Assembly (NCBI RefSeq): GCF_001905465.1
Contig: NZ_LISX01000002.1
Coordinates: forward strand, 66,713 to 130,712
Reading direction: 5' to 3'
Length of the DNA stretch: 64,000 bases
Source: Kitasatospora sp. CB01950
GTDB taxonomy: Bacteria; Actinomycetota; Actinomycetes; Streptomycetales; Streptomycetaceae
Both the position numbers and the translations under genes were made by a program. Position 1 is the stretch's first letter. Every line of letters starts with the position of its first letter. The notes beneath the pieces are model-generated. The model had not been told where the DNA came from and ran no database searches. It worked only from the letters and a program-made list of their open reading frames with translations. Below are positions 16,849 through 25,904 of this stretch, one piece after another.

Positions 16849-17775
16849 GTGCCCGACACCGCCGCCCCCACCGCGACCCTCGCCCAGCAGCGCAACGCCG
16901 ACCGCGAACTCAACGCCGCCCGCCTGCTGCGCGCCTCCGCCAAGCACTCCTACGACCCCCTCACCGAGGTCGACTGGACCGCCCCCGTCGACCCCGACCA
17001 CTACGCGCTGCCCGCCCACCGCGTCACCCTCTACGGCACCCCGCTGTGGGAACGCCTCGACGAACGCCGGCGGGCGCAGCTGAGCGTCCATCAGCTCGCC
17101 TCCACCACGGCGGCCGGCATCTGGTTCGAACTCGTCCTGATGGAAGGCCTGATCCGGCACGTCTACACGAACGACCTCACCACCGGGCACGCCCAGTACG
17201 CGCTGACCGAGGTCGCGGACGAGTGCCGGCACTCCACCATGTTCGCCCGCTACATCACCGCCACCGGCTACCCGTCCGCCCGGCCCACCCGGCGCGCGGA
17301 CCTGCTCGGGCGGCTGCACTTCCTGCTCAACGACACCACGATGACCTTCGCCGGGGCGATATTCGTCGAGGAGTTCACGGACGCCATGCAGCGGGAGATG
17401 ATCCGCGACGAGAGCCTGCAGCCGCTGGCCCGCTCGGTCGCCCGGATCCACGTCGTCGAGGAGGCCCGGCACATCGGCTACGCCAAGCCCGAACTCGAAC
17501 GCCGCTGGGCCCGGATGACGCCCGCCCGCCGCGCCGTCTTCCGCCGCGCCCTCGCGCTGCTGGCCCGCCAGTCCGTCGCCGAGATCGTCCACCCGCGCGT
17601 CTACGCCCTCGCCGGCCTCGACCCCGCCGAGGCCGCCCGCACCGCCGCCGCCAACCCCCACTGGCACCAGGCCCGCATCGACTGGTCCCGCAAGGCCGTC
17701 GACTTCTTCACCGACCTCGGCATCATCACCCCCACCACCACCCGCGCCTGGCGCCGCGCCGCCCTCCTCCCCTGA
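16849..17775 (+). CDS. AurF-like diiron oxygenase
   Basis: A 308-aa helical protein with the two carboxylate/histidine motifs of the p-aminobenzoate N-oxygenase family. EVADECRHSTMF lies at about residues 122-133 and HVVEEARHIGYA at about 201-212, with further glutamates (ELVLMEGL, VEEFTDAM) completing the diiron ligands. AurF oxidises arylamines to nitro compounds; most orphan homologues have no known substrate. GTG at 16849 follows CGGAG. No biosynthetic cluster is visible beside it, so it acts alone, with distant partners, or in detoxification. Confidence 0.85.
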   Translation: MPDTAAPTATLAQQRNADRELNAARLLRASAKHSYDPLTEVDWTAPVDPDHYALPAHRVTLYGTPLWERLDERRRAQLSVHQLASTTAAGIWFELVLMEGLIRHVYTNDLTTGHAQYALTEVADECRHSTMFARYITATGYPSARPTRRADLLGRLHFLLNDTTMTFAGAIFVEEFTDAMQREMIRDESLQPLARSVARIHVVEEARHIGYAKPELERRWARMTPARRAVFRRALALLARQSVAEIVHPRVYALAGLDPAEAARTAAANPHWHQARIDWSRKAVDFFTDLGIITPTTTRAWRRAALLP

Positions 17776-18201
17776 CCCCGCCAAGCCCCTGCGGGCGGCG
17801 ACCCCGAAACGGAGAAGCCCTCCCCACCCCGCCCACCCACCTGCCCCAAGCGCGGAGGGAACGCCCTGCGGGCGGCGAGCAGAGCTGACCCGCCACGCAG
17901 CCGCCCGGTGGCCAGTCCGCGCGCACGGCATGGCACCCGCGGACGCGGCCGCCCGCAGGGCCTCCCGCCCGCGCGCTACCCAACCCACCGCCGGAACGCC
18001 GCAGGCAGCGGGCGAGCGTGAAGCCCATAGGAGCGCCCGCGCCCGACCCGGCCGTCCGCGGGTCGTCCCGCCCGCGCCGTTGGCGGAGTCCCGGTCCCCG
18101 TCCGCAGCCGTTCGGAAGGCGCCTCCCACTCCGCCCGCCCCGCCCGCCCGGAGGGCGTGGTGGACTGGTCGTCGGGCGGGTCCTGGCGGAAGATGCGTTG
18201 C
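17776..18201. repeat. 426-bp non-coding region with three copies of a 12-bp intergenic repeat
   Basis: CCCTGCGGGCGG occurs at 17787-17798 and 17864-17875, and its complement at 17949-17960. The outer copies can pair into a long stem after the AurF-like gene. The same 12-mer pair forms the hairpin at 7479-7531. The first two copies share the longer word CCCTGCGGGCGGCGA. No gene is supported here. Confidence 0.55.
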
Positions 18202-19725
18202 GTGAGCGACGATGCGGCGGGTGTGGCCGGCGGAATTCGGCTGGGGACGGGGCGTGGGCGGTGGGTCGTCGCGGCGACCGCGCTCGGGTCCGGGATGGCG
18301 ATGCTGGACGGCACGGTGGTGAACGTCGCGCTGCCGCGGATCGGTGAGGACCTGGGCGCGAGCCTCGCCTCCCTCCAGTGGACGATCAACGCCTACATGC
18401 TGACGCTCGCCGCGCTGATCCTGCTGGGCGGCTCTCTCGGCGACCGCTACGGCCGCCGCCGGGTGTTCCTGATCGGCGTGTGCTGGTTCGCCCTGGCCTC
18501 GGCGGGCTGCGCGGCCGCGCCCAACGTCGACGTGCTGATCCTGGCAAGGGCGTTGCAGGGCATCGGCGGTGCGCTGCTGACGCCGGGTTCGCTGGCGATG
18601 CTGCAGGCGGTGTTCCACGAGGACGACCGGGCGGGCGCGGTGGGCGCGTGGTCGGGCCTGGGCGGCGTCGCGGCGGCGGTCGGCCCGTTCCTGGGCGGCT
18701 GGCTGGTGGACGGTCCCGGCTGGCGGTGGATCTTCCTGCTGAATCTGCCGCTGGCGGCGGTCGTGGTCGCGGTGACCGCCCGTCACGTCCCCGAGTCGCG
18801 AGACCCGGACGAGCAGGGCAATTTCGACGTGCTGGGCGCGCTGCTCGCCGCGCTGGCCCTCGCGGGCATCACGTACGCGCTGACGGAGGCGGGTTCCGGC
18901 CTGTCCCCGATCGGAATCGTCGCGGGGCTGGCGGGCATCGCGCTGACAGCCGCGTTCATCTTCGTCGAGCACCGTTCGGCGAACCCGATGCTGCCGCTGT
19001 CGCTGTTCCGGTCCCGGCTGTTCACGTCGGTCAACCTGGTCACGCTGTGCGTGTACGCGGCGTTCAGCGGCGTGTTCCTGCTGTTGACGGTGCAGCTCCA
19101 GATCGTCGCCGGGTTCACGCCGCTGCTCTCGGGGGTGGCGCTGATTCCGATCACTGTGCTGATGCTGCTGTTCTCGGGCCGGGCCGGGCAGTTCGGCCGC
19201 GCGGTCGGCCCGCGGATCCCGCTCACCGCGGGGCCGCTGCTGGTGGCGTGCGGGGTGCTGCTGATGCTGCGGATCGGCCCGGACGCGAACTACTGGGTGG
19301 ACGTGCTGCCCGCCGTGACCGTGCAGGGCGCGGGCATGACGCTGCTGGTGGCGCCGCTGACGGCGACCGTCCTCGCCGCCGTCGACGTCCGCCGCGCGGG
19401 CATCGCGTCCGGCGTCAACAACGCGGCCGCCCGCGCCGCCGGCCTGTTCGCGGTCGCGGCGATCCCCCCGCTGGCGGGCCTGAGCGGCGACGCGTACCGG
19501 ATCCCGTCCGAGGTGGACAGCGCTTTCCGCACCTCCATGCTGATCTGTGCCGGCCTGCTCGTCACGGGTGCCCTGCTCGCCTTCACCACGATCCGCTCGA
19601 ACGCCCTCGCCCCGCCCCACCCGATCGCCGAACCCGACTGCGACTGGTACTGCGGCCCGACCTCCCCGCCGATCCATCCGGACCACCCGGACGAAGGGGC
19701 GGCGAGCTCCGACCGACCGGTCTGA
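18202..19725 (+). CDS. MFS multidrug efflux transporter (EmrB/QacA type)
   Basis: A 507-aa membrane protein with about 14 helices. DHA2 markers include the motif D1-like start SGMAMLDGTVVNVALPRIG (about residues 30-48), motif A GGSLGDRYGRRRVF and motif C GGVAAAVGPFLGGWL. The acidic, proline-rich C-terminal tail is cytoplasmic. GTG at 18202 is chosen for the GGAAG upstream; 18157 is an in-frame alternative. There is no adjacent regulator, and the upstream 426 bp is repeat-rich. Confidence 0.9.
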   Translation: MSDDAAGVAGGIRLGTGRGRWVVAATALGSGMAMLDGTVVNVALPRIGEDLGASLASLQWTINAYMLTLAALILLGGSLGDRYGRRRVFLIGVCWFALASAGCAAAPNVDVLILARALQGIGGALLTPGSLAMLQAVFHEDDRAGAVGAWSGLGGVAAAVGPFLGGWLVDGPGWRWIFLLNLPLAAVVVAVTARHVPESRDPDEQGNFDVLGALLAALALAGITYALTEAGSGLSPIGIVAGLAGIALTAAFIFVEHRSANPMLPLSLFRSRLFTSVNLVTLCVYAAFSGVFLLLTVQLQIVAGFTPLLSGVALIPITVLMLLFSGRAGQFGRAVGPRIPLTAGPLLVACGVLLMLRIGPDANYWVDVLPAVTVQGAGMTLLVAPLTATVLAAVDVRRAGIASGVNNAAARAAGLFAVAAIPPLAGLSGDAYRIPSEVDSAFRTSMLICAGLLVTGALLAFTTIRSNALAPPHPIAEPDCDWYCGPTSPPIHPDHPDEGAASSDRPV

Positions 19726-20316
19726 AACACCTCGCCGACAACAGCCGACAGTCGACCGGAGGCCACCAACTCACCTCCCTGCCATGGATCTTGACCGCGA
19801 CGTGCTTGACGCAGCATCAGTTCTGCGGCTAGTCGAAGGGTGCCGGAGCGGGGTCGGGGAGCTAGACTCCGGGTCACGCGCAGCCCACCCGAGAGGGTTA
19901 CGGGCAGTCGCGGCGTGTTGACGGTAAGGTGAGCATCCGCCCGCTGCGGCTCGTCCCGAGTCCGCCGAGCGGCACTGATGAGGCTGGACACCGGAGGAGT
20001 TTCTCCGGGCGCGACGACGAAGGCGGGGACGAAGGGGCGGGCGGGCACCGAGGCGTGTCGGTTCGACCCAGTGGCGCTAGTGAGACGGCACCGAGATGCG
20101 GCCGGCGGCGGGATGGTTGGCCGTCTCCGGCCGTTGCTGGAAGGGGTTCGGCCGGTCGGCCGGGCCGCTCCCACCCGGGGGACGCCACCGAACGGCGGCT
20201 CTCCTTCGGGGTCCGGCCCGGATCGAGCACCACCGGTCCCGGCGCCCCGTCATTCAGCTCCTGACCCGAGCCGGCCCGCCGGTCGGCTCGCATAGCGCGA
20301 AGCGAGACCCCTGCCC
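19726..20316. other. 591-bp intergenic region, nothing recognised
   Basis: Frames here have no family resemblance or ribosome sites. A TAGACT at about 19863 and TTGACG at about 19918 are isolated promoter-like words. I see no riboswitch or RNA that I can name. Confidence 0.35.
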
Positions 20317-20931
20317 GTGACCACCAGCGCCACCGAGCCTCCGTCGCCGGAGCCGTCCGCCGCCGGCCGGCCGGACACGCCGAAGGCCCACGTCCCGCGC
20401 CAGCCCCGCGACCGGGCCGGTCGGAACGCACAGCCCGACCTGGCACCGCAGGACTCCCGCCTGCCCGCGCCCCGAACGCGCCGTCAGGCCGCGGCCAAGG
20501 GCAAGGTCGACGCCAAGGCCGGGGCCGAGGCCGCGAAGGACCCCGCGCCGTCGCGGCCGGCCCGTCGCGAGTCCGAACCTCTGGCGCCCGTCCCGCCCGA
20601 GCAGTTGGGCAGCGGCCTCTACCCGTTCCTCGATCGCCAGCACACCCTGCTGCGGGACATCGCCCGCGACACCGGCGACACGTTCCGGTTCGTCCTGATC
20701 GTCGTCGTCCTGGTGCTGGCCGTCGCAGGCGCGGCGTTCGGCGTCGGCTACCTGCTCCACAACATGCCGCTCGCCTCCGCCGCCGGCACCGGCACCCTGC
20801 TGCTCACCGGCTGGGGCGTCGCCCGCAGCGCCCGGGCGAACCGCCGGCGCCGCGAGCAGGCCGGAGCAGCCCCGCAGCAGCGGCAGCAGCCGCAGCGGAG
20901 GTCCAACGCCCGTTCCCGAAAGGGTCGTTGA
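20317..20931 (+). CDS. Hypothetical membrane protein with a long disordered N-terminus
   Basis: A 204-aa protein of unrecognised family. Residues 1-100 are rich in Pro, Ala, Arg and Glu and probably disordered. Two hydrophobic helices follow at about 127-150 (FVLIVVVLVLAVAGAAFGVG) and 155-172, then a basic, Gln/Arg-rich tail (residues 176-204). Both ends are probably cytoplasmic. The start is GTG at 20317. It converges with the small membrane-protein gene at 20946-21272, 14 bp away. No function can be inferred. Confidence 0.65.
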   Translation: MTTSATEPPSPEPSAAGRPDTPKAHVPRQPRDRAGRNAQPDLAPQDSRLPAPRTRRQAAAKGKVDAKAGAEAAKDPAPSRPARRESEPLAPVPPEQLGSGLYPFLDRQHTLLRDIARDTGDTFRFVLIVVVLVLAVAGAAFGVGYLLHNMPLASAAGTGTLLLTGWGVARSARANRRRREQAGAAPQQRQQPQRRSNARSRKGR

Positions 20932-20945
20932 GCGACCCGGCGAGC

Positions 20946-21272
20946 TCACCGCTCGTGGCGCTGCACCATCGCGACCAGCACCCGGTCCGCGCTGAGCACC
21001 GACGCGACCCCGAGTGGGACGAAGACGGCGAGGAACACGGCCACGGTCGCCGTTCCGGCCGCGGTGCCGGTGAGCACTCGGGCGAGCACCGCCGACAGCA
21101 GCAGGTCGAGTACGCCGAGCGCCCCGAGGTAGCCCACCACCGCGCCCGCAGGGACCTGTGTCCCGGGGGCGAGTGCCCCGCTCCTCGGCTTCGTCGGTCG
21201 CATCGCTGACTCCCCGCGCAGGTTCGAGACCTCCGCCGGCGTCTCCGCTGTCGACGACGTCATGACGGACAT
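20946..21272 (-). CDS. Hypothetical small membrane protein
   Basis: A 108-aa protein with a polar N-terminus (about 45 residues) and two hydrophobic helices (VVGYLGALGVLDLLLSAVLA and a second near residues 75-97), ending in a short basic tail. No family is recognised. The ATG at 21272 follows TTGAGGGG; ATG codons at 21263 and 21206 are in frame. It is convergent with the other small membrane protein. Confidence 0.55.
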   Translation of the reverse strand: MSVMTSSTAETPAEVSNLRGESAMRPTKPRSGALAPGTQVPAGAVVGYLGALGVLDLLLSAVLARVLTGTAAGTATVAVFLAVFVPLGVASVLSADRVLVAMVQRHER

Positions 21273-21688
21273 GTCCTGTCTACCCCTCAAGCCGCGTGCC
21301 CGGTTGCCGATTCCGGCCGTTTGCCCCCATTGGGCGGCGGGTGCGTGTAACGTGCCGTCTCCCCGCTTCCGGATCTGCCCGGCAGTCATGGGTTGAGGCC
21401 CTGGTGACGGGGCGATTCGACACCAAGGCGCAGCGTCGGACACTGAGTTCGGCCCACCAGACATTCCCCCGTTTCGTCTGACAAGGCATCAGATGCACGT
21501 GCAAGGCGTAACTTACCTGCCCGTAGAGGGGATCGGGCAACCGCCCCGGCCGGTTGACGGCCAGGTCGCACAATCGGACCGGAACGCCCCGTCCCCCGCT
21601 CCGAATCCGGCCGATCGCTCGCACAGCGTGGCCGCGTCCCGACCCTACGACGCCTTGACGACCGTTGCCAAGGGGCCCCGGTAGCGCA
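21273..21688. other. 416-bp intergenic region
   Basis: No gene or recognisable RNA. It lies between the small membrane-protein gene, which reads away from it, and the purB terminator. Confidence 0.35.
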
Positions 21689-21723
21689 CTGCCCGTCCCC
21701 GACTCGGCGTCGGGGACGGGCAG
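21689..21723. terminator. purB terminator
   Basis: A perfect 14-bp stem (CTGCCCGTCCCCGA at 21689-21702 and its complement at 21710-21723) with a 7-nt loop lies 25 bp after the purB stop on the minus strand. It is a strong GC-rich intrinsic terminator without a U-tract, the usual streptomycete type. Confidence 0.8.
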
Positions 21724-21748
21724 TTGAGCATGCAGGGCACCCGGGGCG

Positions 21749-23179
21749 TCAGAGAATGTCGCCCGGGGCGTACTTGGCGGCCTCCGGGTGGGCGGCGGCG
21801 ACGGCCTCGATGCGGCGGACGAGTTCGCCGACCTGGGCGGCGGCGGCGCCGGTGAAGGAGAGGCGGTCGGCCAGCAGCGCGTCGATCGCCTCGTGGTCGA
21901 GCGGGATGCGGGCGTCGGCGGCGAGCGCCGGGACGAGGGTGTTCTCGCGGGCGCCCTCGCGCATCGCCAGGGCGGCGGCGACGGCGTGCTCCTTGATGAC
22001 CTCGTGCGCGGTCTCCCGGCCGACGCCGGCCCGGACGGCCGCCATCAGGACCTTGGTGGTGGCCAGGAACGGCAGGTAGCGGTCGAGCTCGGCCTCGATG
22101 ACGGCGGGGAAGGCGCCGAACTCGTCGAGGACGGTCAGGAAGGTCTCCAGCAGGCCGTCGAAGGCGAAGAACGCGTCCGGCAGCGCGACGCGGCGCACCA
22201 CGGAGCAGGAGACGTCGCCCTCGTTCCACTGGTCGCCGCCGAGCTCGGCGGTCATCGAGGCGTAGCCGCGCAGGATGACGGCGAGGCCGTTGACGCGCTC
22301 GCAGGAGCGGGTGTTCATCTTGTGCGGCATCGCCGAGGAGCCGACCTGGCCGGCCTTGAAGCCCTCGGTGACCAGCTCGTGGCCGGCCATCAGGCGGATC
22401 GTCTTGGCGATGCTGGACGGGCCGGCGGAGAGCTGGACCAGGGTGGAGACGACGTCGTAGTCGAGCGAGCGCGGGTAGACCTGGCCGACCGAGGTGAAGA
22501 CGTTGTCGAAGCCGAGGTGGCCGGCGACCCGGCGCTCCAGCTCGGCGAGCTTGTCGGCGTCGCCGGCCAGCAGGTCGAGCATGTCCTGCGAGGTGCCGAC
22601 CGGGCCCTTGACGCCGCGCAGCGGGTAGCGGGCGATCAGCTCTTCCAGGCGGGCGAAGGCGACCAGGATCTCGTCGGCGGCGGTCGCGAAGCGCTTGCCG
22701 AGGGTGGTGGCCTGCGCGGCGACGTTGTGCGAACGGCCGGCCATCACGAGCTCGCCGTACTGGGCGGAGAGCCGGCCGAGGCGGACCAGGACGGCGACCG
22801 TGCGGTCGCGGACGTGCTCCAGGGACTGGCGGATCTGCAGCTGCTCGACGTTCTCGGTGAGGTCGCGCGAGGTCATGCCCTTGTGGATCTGCTCGTGCCC
22901 GGCGAGTTCGGAGAACTCCTCGATGCGGGCCTTCACGTCGTGCCGGGTGACCTTCTCGCGGGCGGCGATGGACGCCAGGTCGACCTGGTCGACGACGCGC
23001 TCGTAGTCGGCGATCGCGGTGGCCGGCACCTCGATGCCGAGGTCCTGCTGGGCCTTCAGGACGGCCAGCCACAGGTGGCGCTCAAGCACCACCTTGTGCT
23101 CGGGGGACCACAGCTGGGCCAGGGTCGCCGAGGCGTACCGGGAGGCCAGGACATTGGGGATCTTGGGCTTCGCGCTCAC
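21749..23179 (-). CDS. purB: Adenylosuccinate lyase
   Basis: A 476-aa cytosolic enzyme of de novo purine synthesis. It splits SAICAR to AICAR and adenylosuccinate to AMP, releasing fumarate. It has the fumarase/aspartase-superfamily signature GSSAMPHKMNTRSCERV (about residues 263-279), the N-terminal IPNVLASRYAS, and catalytic-region HEQIHKGMTSRDLTEN and GRSHNVAAQATT. Length matches actinobacterial PurB. GTG at 23179 is chosen to match the usual V-S-x-K-P-x-IPN start; a TTG lies three codons upstream. It is followed by a strong terminator and is divergent from the HelD-like gene. Confidence 0.96.
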   Translation of the reverse strand: MSAKPKIPNVLASRYASATLAQLWSPEHKVVLERHLWLAVLKAQQDLGIEVPATAIADYERVVDQVDLASIAAREKVTRHDVKARIEEFSELAGHEQIHKGMTSRDLTENVEQLQIRQSLEHVRDRTVAVLVRLGRLSAQYGELVMAGRSHNVAAQATTLGKRFATAADEILVAFARLEELIARYPLRGVKGPVGTSQDMLDLLAGDADKLAELERRVAGHLGFDNVFTSVGQVYPRSLDYDVVSTLVQLSAGPSSIAKTIRLMAGHELVTEGFKAGQVGSSAMPHKMNTRSCERVNGLAVILRGYASMTAELGGDQWNEGDVSCSVVRRVALPDAFFAFDGLLETFLTVLDEFGAFPAVIEAELDRYLPFLATTKVLMAAVRAGVGRETAHEVIKEHAVAAALAMREGARENTLVPALAADARIPLDHEAIDALLADRLSFTGAAAAQVGELVRRIEAVAAAHPEAAKYAPGDIL

Positions 23180-23306
23180 GCTTCGCAAGCCTAACAGTCG
23201 AGGTCAGGCGGGAATGCAGCGCCTCCGCCGTGCGGGCGGGTAGCATGGCCGGTTGAGCACCAATGCCAATCCGTGCAAAGAACTCCTCCTCCGCAAGGAT
23301 ATCACG

Positions 23307-25499
23307 TTGACTCAAGATCTGGCAAGCGACGCCGTCCTCGCCGCCGAACTCCGCACCGAGCAGCGCCGGTTGACGGAGCTGTACGCCCACCTGGACGCCG
23401 CCCGCGAGCGGGCTCGCAGCGCGCTGGAGCAGGCCGCCGACGCGCACCTCGGGCCGGGCGGCACCCGGCAGGCCCGGATCGAGCAGGAGGTGGTGCTCGC
23501 CGAACGCACCCGCCGGCTGGCCCGGCTGACCGCCGTCGAACGCGGCCTGTGCTTCGGCCGGATCGACGGCCTCGACGGCGCCGTCCACCGGATCGGCCGG
23601 ATCGGGCTGCTGGACGAGGAGTTCGAACCGCTGCTGCTGGACTGGCGGGCCCCGGCCGCCCGCCCGTTCTACACCGCGAGCGCCGCCGACCCGGCCGGCC
23701 TGCTGCGCCGCCGCCACCTGCGCACCGAGGGCCGGCGGGTGGTCGGCCTGGACGACGAGGCGTTCGACCTGGACGCGCTGGACGCCGAGGGCCGCCGCAC
23801 CCTGGTCGGCGAGGCCGCGCTGCTGGCCGAGCTGCGCCGGACCCGGACGGGACGGATGCGCGAGGTGGTGGCGACCATCCAGGCCGAGCAGGACCGGGTG
23901 ATCCGCTCGGGGCTGCACGGCGCGGTGGTGGTGCACGGCGGTCCGGGCACCGGCAAGACGGTGGCCGCCCTGCACCGGGCCGCCTACCTGCTGTACACCC
24001 ACCGGGAGGTGCTGGAGCGGCGCGGCGTGCTGGTGATCGGCCCGAACCCGGCGTTCCTGCGCTACATCGAGCAGGTGCTGCCCTCGCTCGGCGAGACCGA
24101 GGTGCTGCTGCGCACCCCCGGCGAGCTGTTCCCGGGGGTGCGCGCGGTTGACACGGACCAACCGGAAAGCGCTTTCCTGAAGGGTTCGGAGCGGATGGCG
24201 GACGTCCTCGCCGAGGCGGTGCGCCTGCACCAGCGGCTGCCCGCCGGGGACGGCCTGCTCGCCGCCCTCGACCTGCCGCTCCCCCGCCGGCTGCTGGCCG
24301 CCGCCCGGGAGCGCGCCCGGGGCCTGCGGCTGCCGCACAACGCGGCCCGCGCCGAGTTCCTGCGGGCCGCCCTGCGCAGCCTGGCCCGCACCCGCGCGGA
24401 CGCGCTCGGCCGCCCCTGGGACGAGGAGGAGGCCCGCTACGCGCCGGGCGAGCTGTGGGCCGAGCCGGAGGTCCGCGCCGCCCTGGACGCGCTGTGGCCG
24501 CTGCTGACGCCGCAGCAGCTCGTCGAGTCGCTGCTCGCCGACCCCGAGCGCCTCGCCCCGTCCCTGTCCCCCGTCGAACGCGCCGCCCTGCACCGCCCGC
24601 CGGGCGCGCCGTGGACGGTGGAGGACGTCCCGCTGCTGGACGAGGCCGCCGAACTGCTCGGCAGCGACGGCGCGGAGCGGCGCCGGGCCGCCGCCGCGCA
24701 GGGCCGGCAGCGGGCCGATGCCGAGGCGTACGCCCGAGGGGTGCTCCAGGTGACCGGCCAGGAGGGCGACTTGGACGCCGCGGCGCTGGCCGGGCGGCAC
24801 GCCGACGACGGGCCGTACCGGTCGACCGCGGAGCGGGCGGCGGCGGACCGGGAGTGGACGTTCGGGCACGTGGTGGTGGACGAGGCGCAGGAGTTGTCGG
24901 CGCTGGCCTGGCGGATGGTGATGCGGCGGATCCCGACCCGTTCGCTGACGGTGGTGGGCGATCTGGCGCAGACCTCCTCGGCGGCGGGCGCGCGGGACTG
25001 GCAGGAGATGCTGGGCCGCTACCTGGGCACCCGCTGGCGGGAGGAGCGGCTGACCGTCAACTACCGCACCCCGGCGCCGATCATGGCGGTGGCGGCGGCG
25101 TGGCTCGCGGCCGTCGATCCGGCGGCGGTGGCCCCCGAGTCGGTACGGGCGGACGGGGAACGGCCGCGGGCGGTCGCCGTCACGGACTACGCGGCGCAGC
25201 TGCCGGCCCTGCTGGCCCAGGACGGGCCGGGGACCACGGGTCTGGTGGTGCCGGACGGGCGGCTGGCGGAGTTGGCGCACCTGGGGGCGCTGAGTGCGGC
25301 GCAGTGCAAGGGCCTGGAGTTCGACGCGGTGGTGGTGGCCGATCCGGCGGCGATCCGGGCGCAGTCCCCGCGCGGCGGCCACGACCTGTACGTCGCGCTG
25401 ACCCGGGCCACCCGCCGGCTGACCGTCGCCCACCACGGTCCGCTGCCGGAGCCGCTGGGGGCGGCGTTCGAAACGGCGGGGCGGGCGAAAATGGGGTGA
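23307..25499 (+). CDS. HelD-like UvrD-family ATPase (RNA polymerase recycling factor)
   Basis: A 730-aa SF1 helicase-like protein. An N-terminal coiled coil (about residues 1-85) matches the HelD arm that enters RNA polymerase channels. Walker A HGGPGTGKT lies at about residues 212-220, motif II VVVDEAQELS near 525, motif III VVGDLAQTSS, and the C-terminal motif VI YVALTRATRRL. HelD removes stalled RNA polymerase from DNA and in actinobacteria can protect it from rifamycins. TTG at 23307 is preferred because AAGGAT lies just upstream; another TTG at 23253 is in frame. No rifamycin-associated element is evident upstream, so an antibiotic-resistance role is not supported here. Confidence 0.88.
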   Translation: MTQDLASDAVLAAELRTEQRRLTELYAHLDAARERARSALEQAADAHLGPGGTRQARIEQEVVLAERTRRLARLTAVERGLCFGRIDGLDGAVHRIGRIGLLDEEFEPLLLDWRAPAARPFYTASAADPAGLLRRRHLRTEGRRVVGLDDEAFDLDALDAEGRRTLVGEAALLAELRRTRTGRMREVVATIQAEQDRVIRSGLHGAVVVHGGPGTGKTVAALHRAAYLLYTHREVLERRGVLVIGPNPAFLRYIEQVLPSLGETEVLLRTPGELFPGVRAVDTDQPESAFLKGSERMADVLAEAVRLHQRLPAGDGLLAALDLPLPRRLLAAARERARGLRLPHNAARAEFLRAALRSLARTRADALGRPWDEEEARYAPGELWAEPEVRAALDALWPLLTPQQLVESLLADPERLAPSLSPVERAALHRPPGAPWTVEDVPLLDEAAELLGSDGAERRRAAAAQGRQRADAEAYARGVLQVTGQEGDLDAAALAGRHADDGPYRSTAERAAADREWTFGHVVVDEAQELSALAWRMVMRRIPTRSLTVVGDLAQTSSAAGARDWQEMLGRYLGTRWREERLTVNYRTPAPIMAVAAAWLAAVDPAAVAPESVRADGERPRAVAVTDYAAQLPALLAQDGPGTTGLVVPDGRLAELAHLGALSAAQCKGLEFDAVVVADPAAIRAQSPRGGHDLYVALTRATRRLTVAHHGPLPEPLGAAFETAGRAKMG

Positions 25500-25531
25500 A
25501 GCGGGCGGGCCGGCCGGGTTAGGGTCCCGCC

Positions 25532-25888
25532 ATGACGACTCGTACGTTCCGAATCATGGTGCGCGGTTCCTTCGACGCCCTCACCGCCGAGCAGCACGCC
25601 GAGCTGACCGCCGAGGCGGCCGAGCACGATGTGCTGCAGGCGAAGTTCACCGACGAGGGGCACCTGACGTACGACCTGTCGGCGCGTCCGTTCTTCACCT
25701 TCCGGTTCCTGGAGTACGGGGAGGCGGAGGAGGACGTCGTGGCGGCGTCGGTGCGGGCCGAGACGGCGGCGGAGCTGTGGCTGACGGACCGCGGGTACGG
25801 CTACAAGAACCTGAAGTCGCAGGCGCAGGACATGACGTTGGCGGCGGTGGGCGCGCGCGGCAAGCAGGAGGCCCGGAAGAAGCACTGA
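25532..25888 (+). CDS. DUF6204 family protein
   Basis: A 118-aa soluble protein. It opens TTRTFRIMVRGSFDALTAEQ, continues with ARPFFTFRFLEYGEAEEDV in the middle, and ends with RGYGYKNLKSQAQDM and a basic tail. This matches the streptomycete DUF6204 family, which has no known function. It lies 32 bp after the HelD-like gene on the same strand and may be cotranscribed. Confidence 0.82.
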   Translation: MTTRTFRIMVRGSFDALTAEQHAELTAEAAEHDVLQAKFTDEGHLTYDLSARPFFTFRFLEYGEAEEDVVAASVRAETAAELWLTDRGYGYKNLKSQAQDMTLAAVGARGKQEARKKH

Positions 25889-25904
25889 CCGGCCGACCGG
25901 CGGC

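Noticed and set aside
23180..23306. Rifamycin-associated element before the HelD-like gene
   Set aside because: I looked for its characteristic inverted repeat and did not find it.
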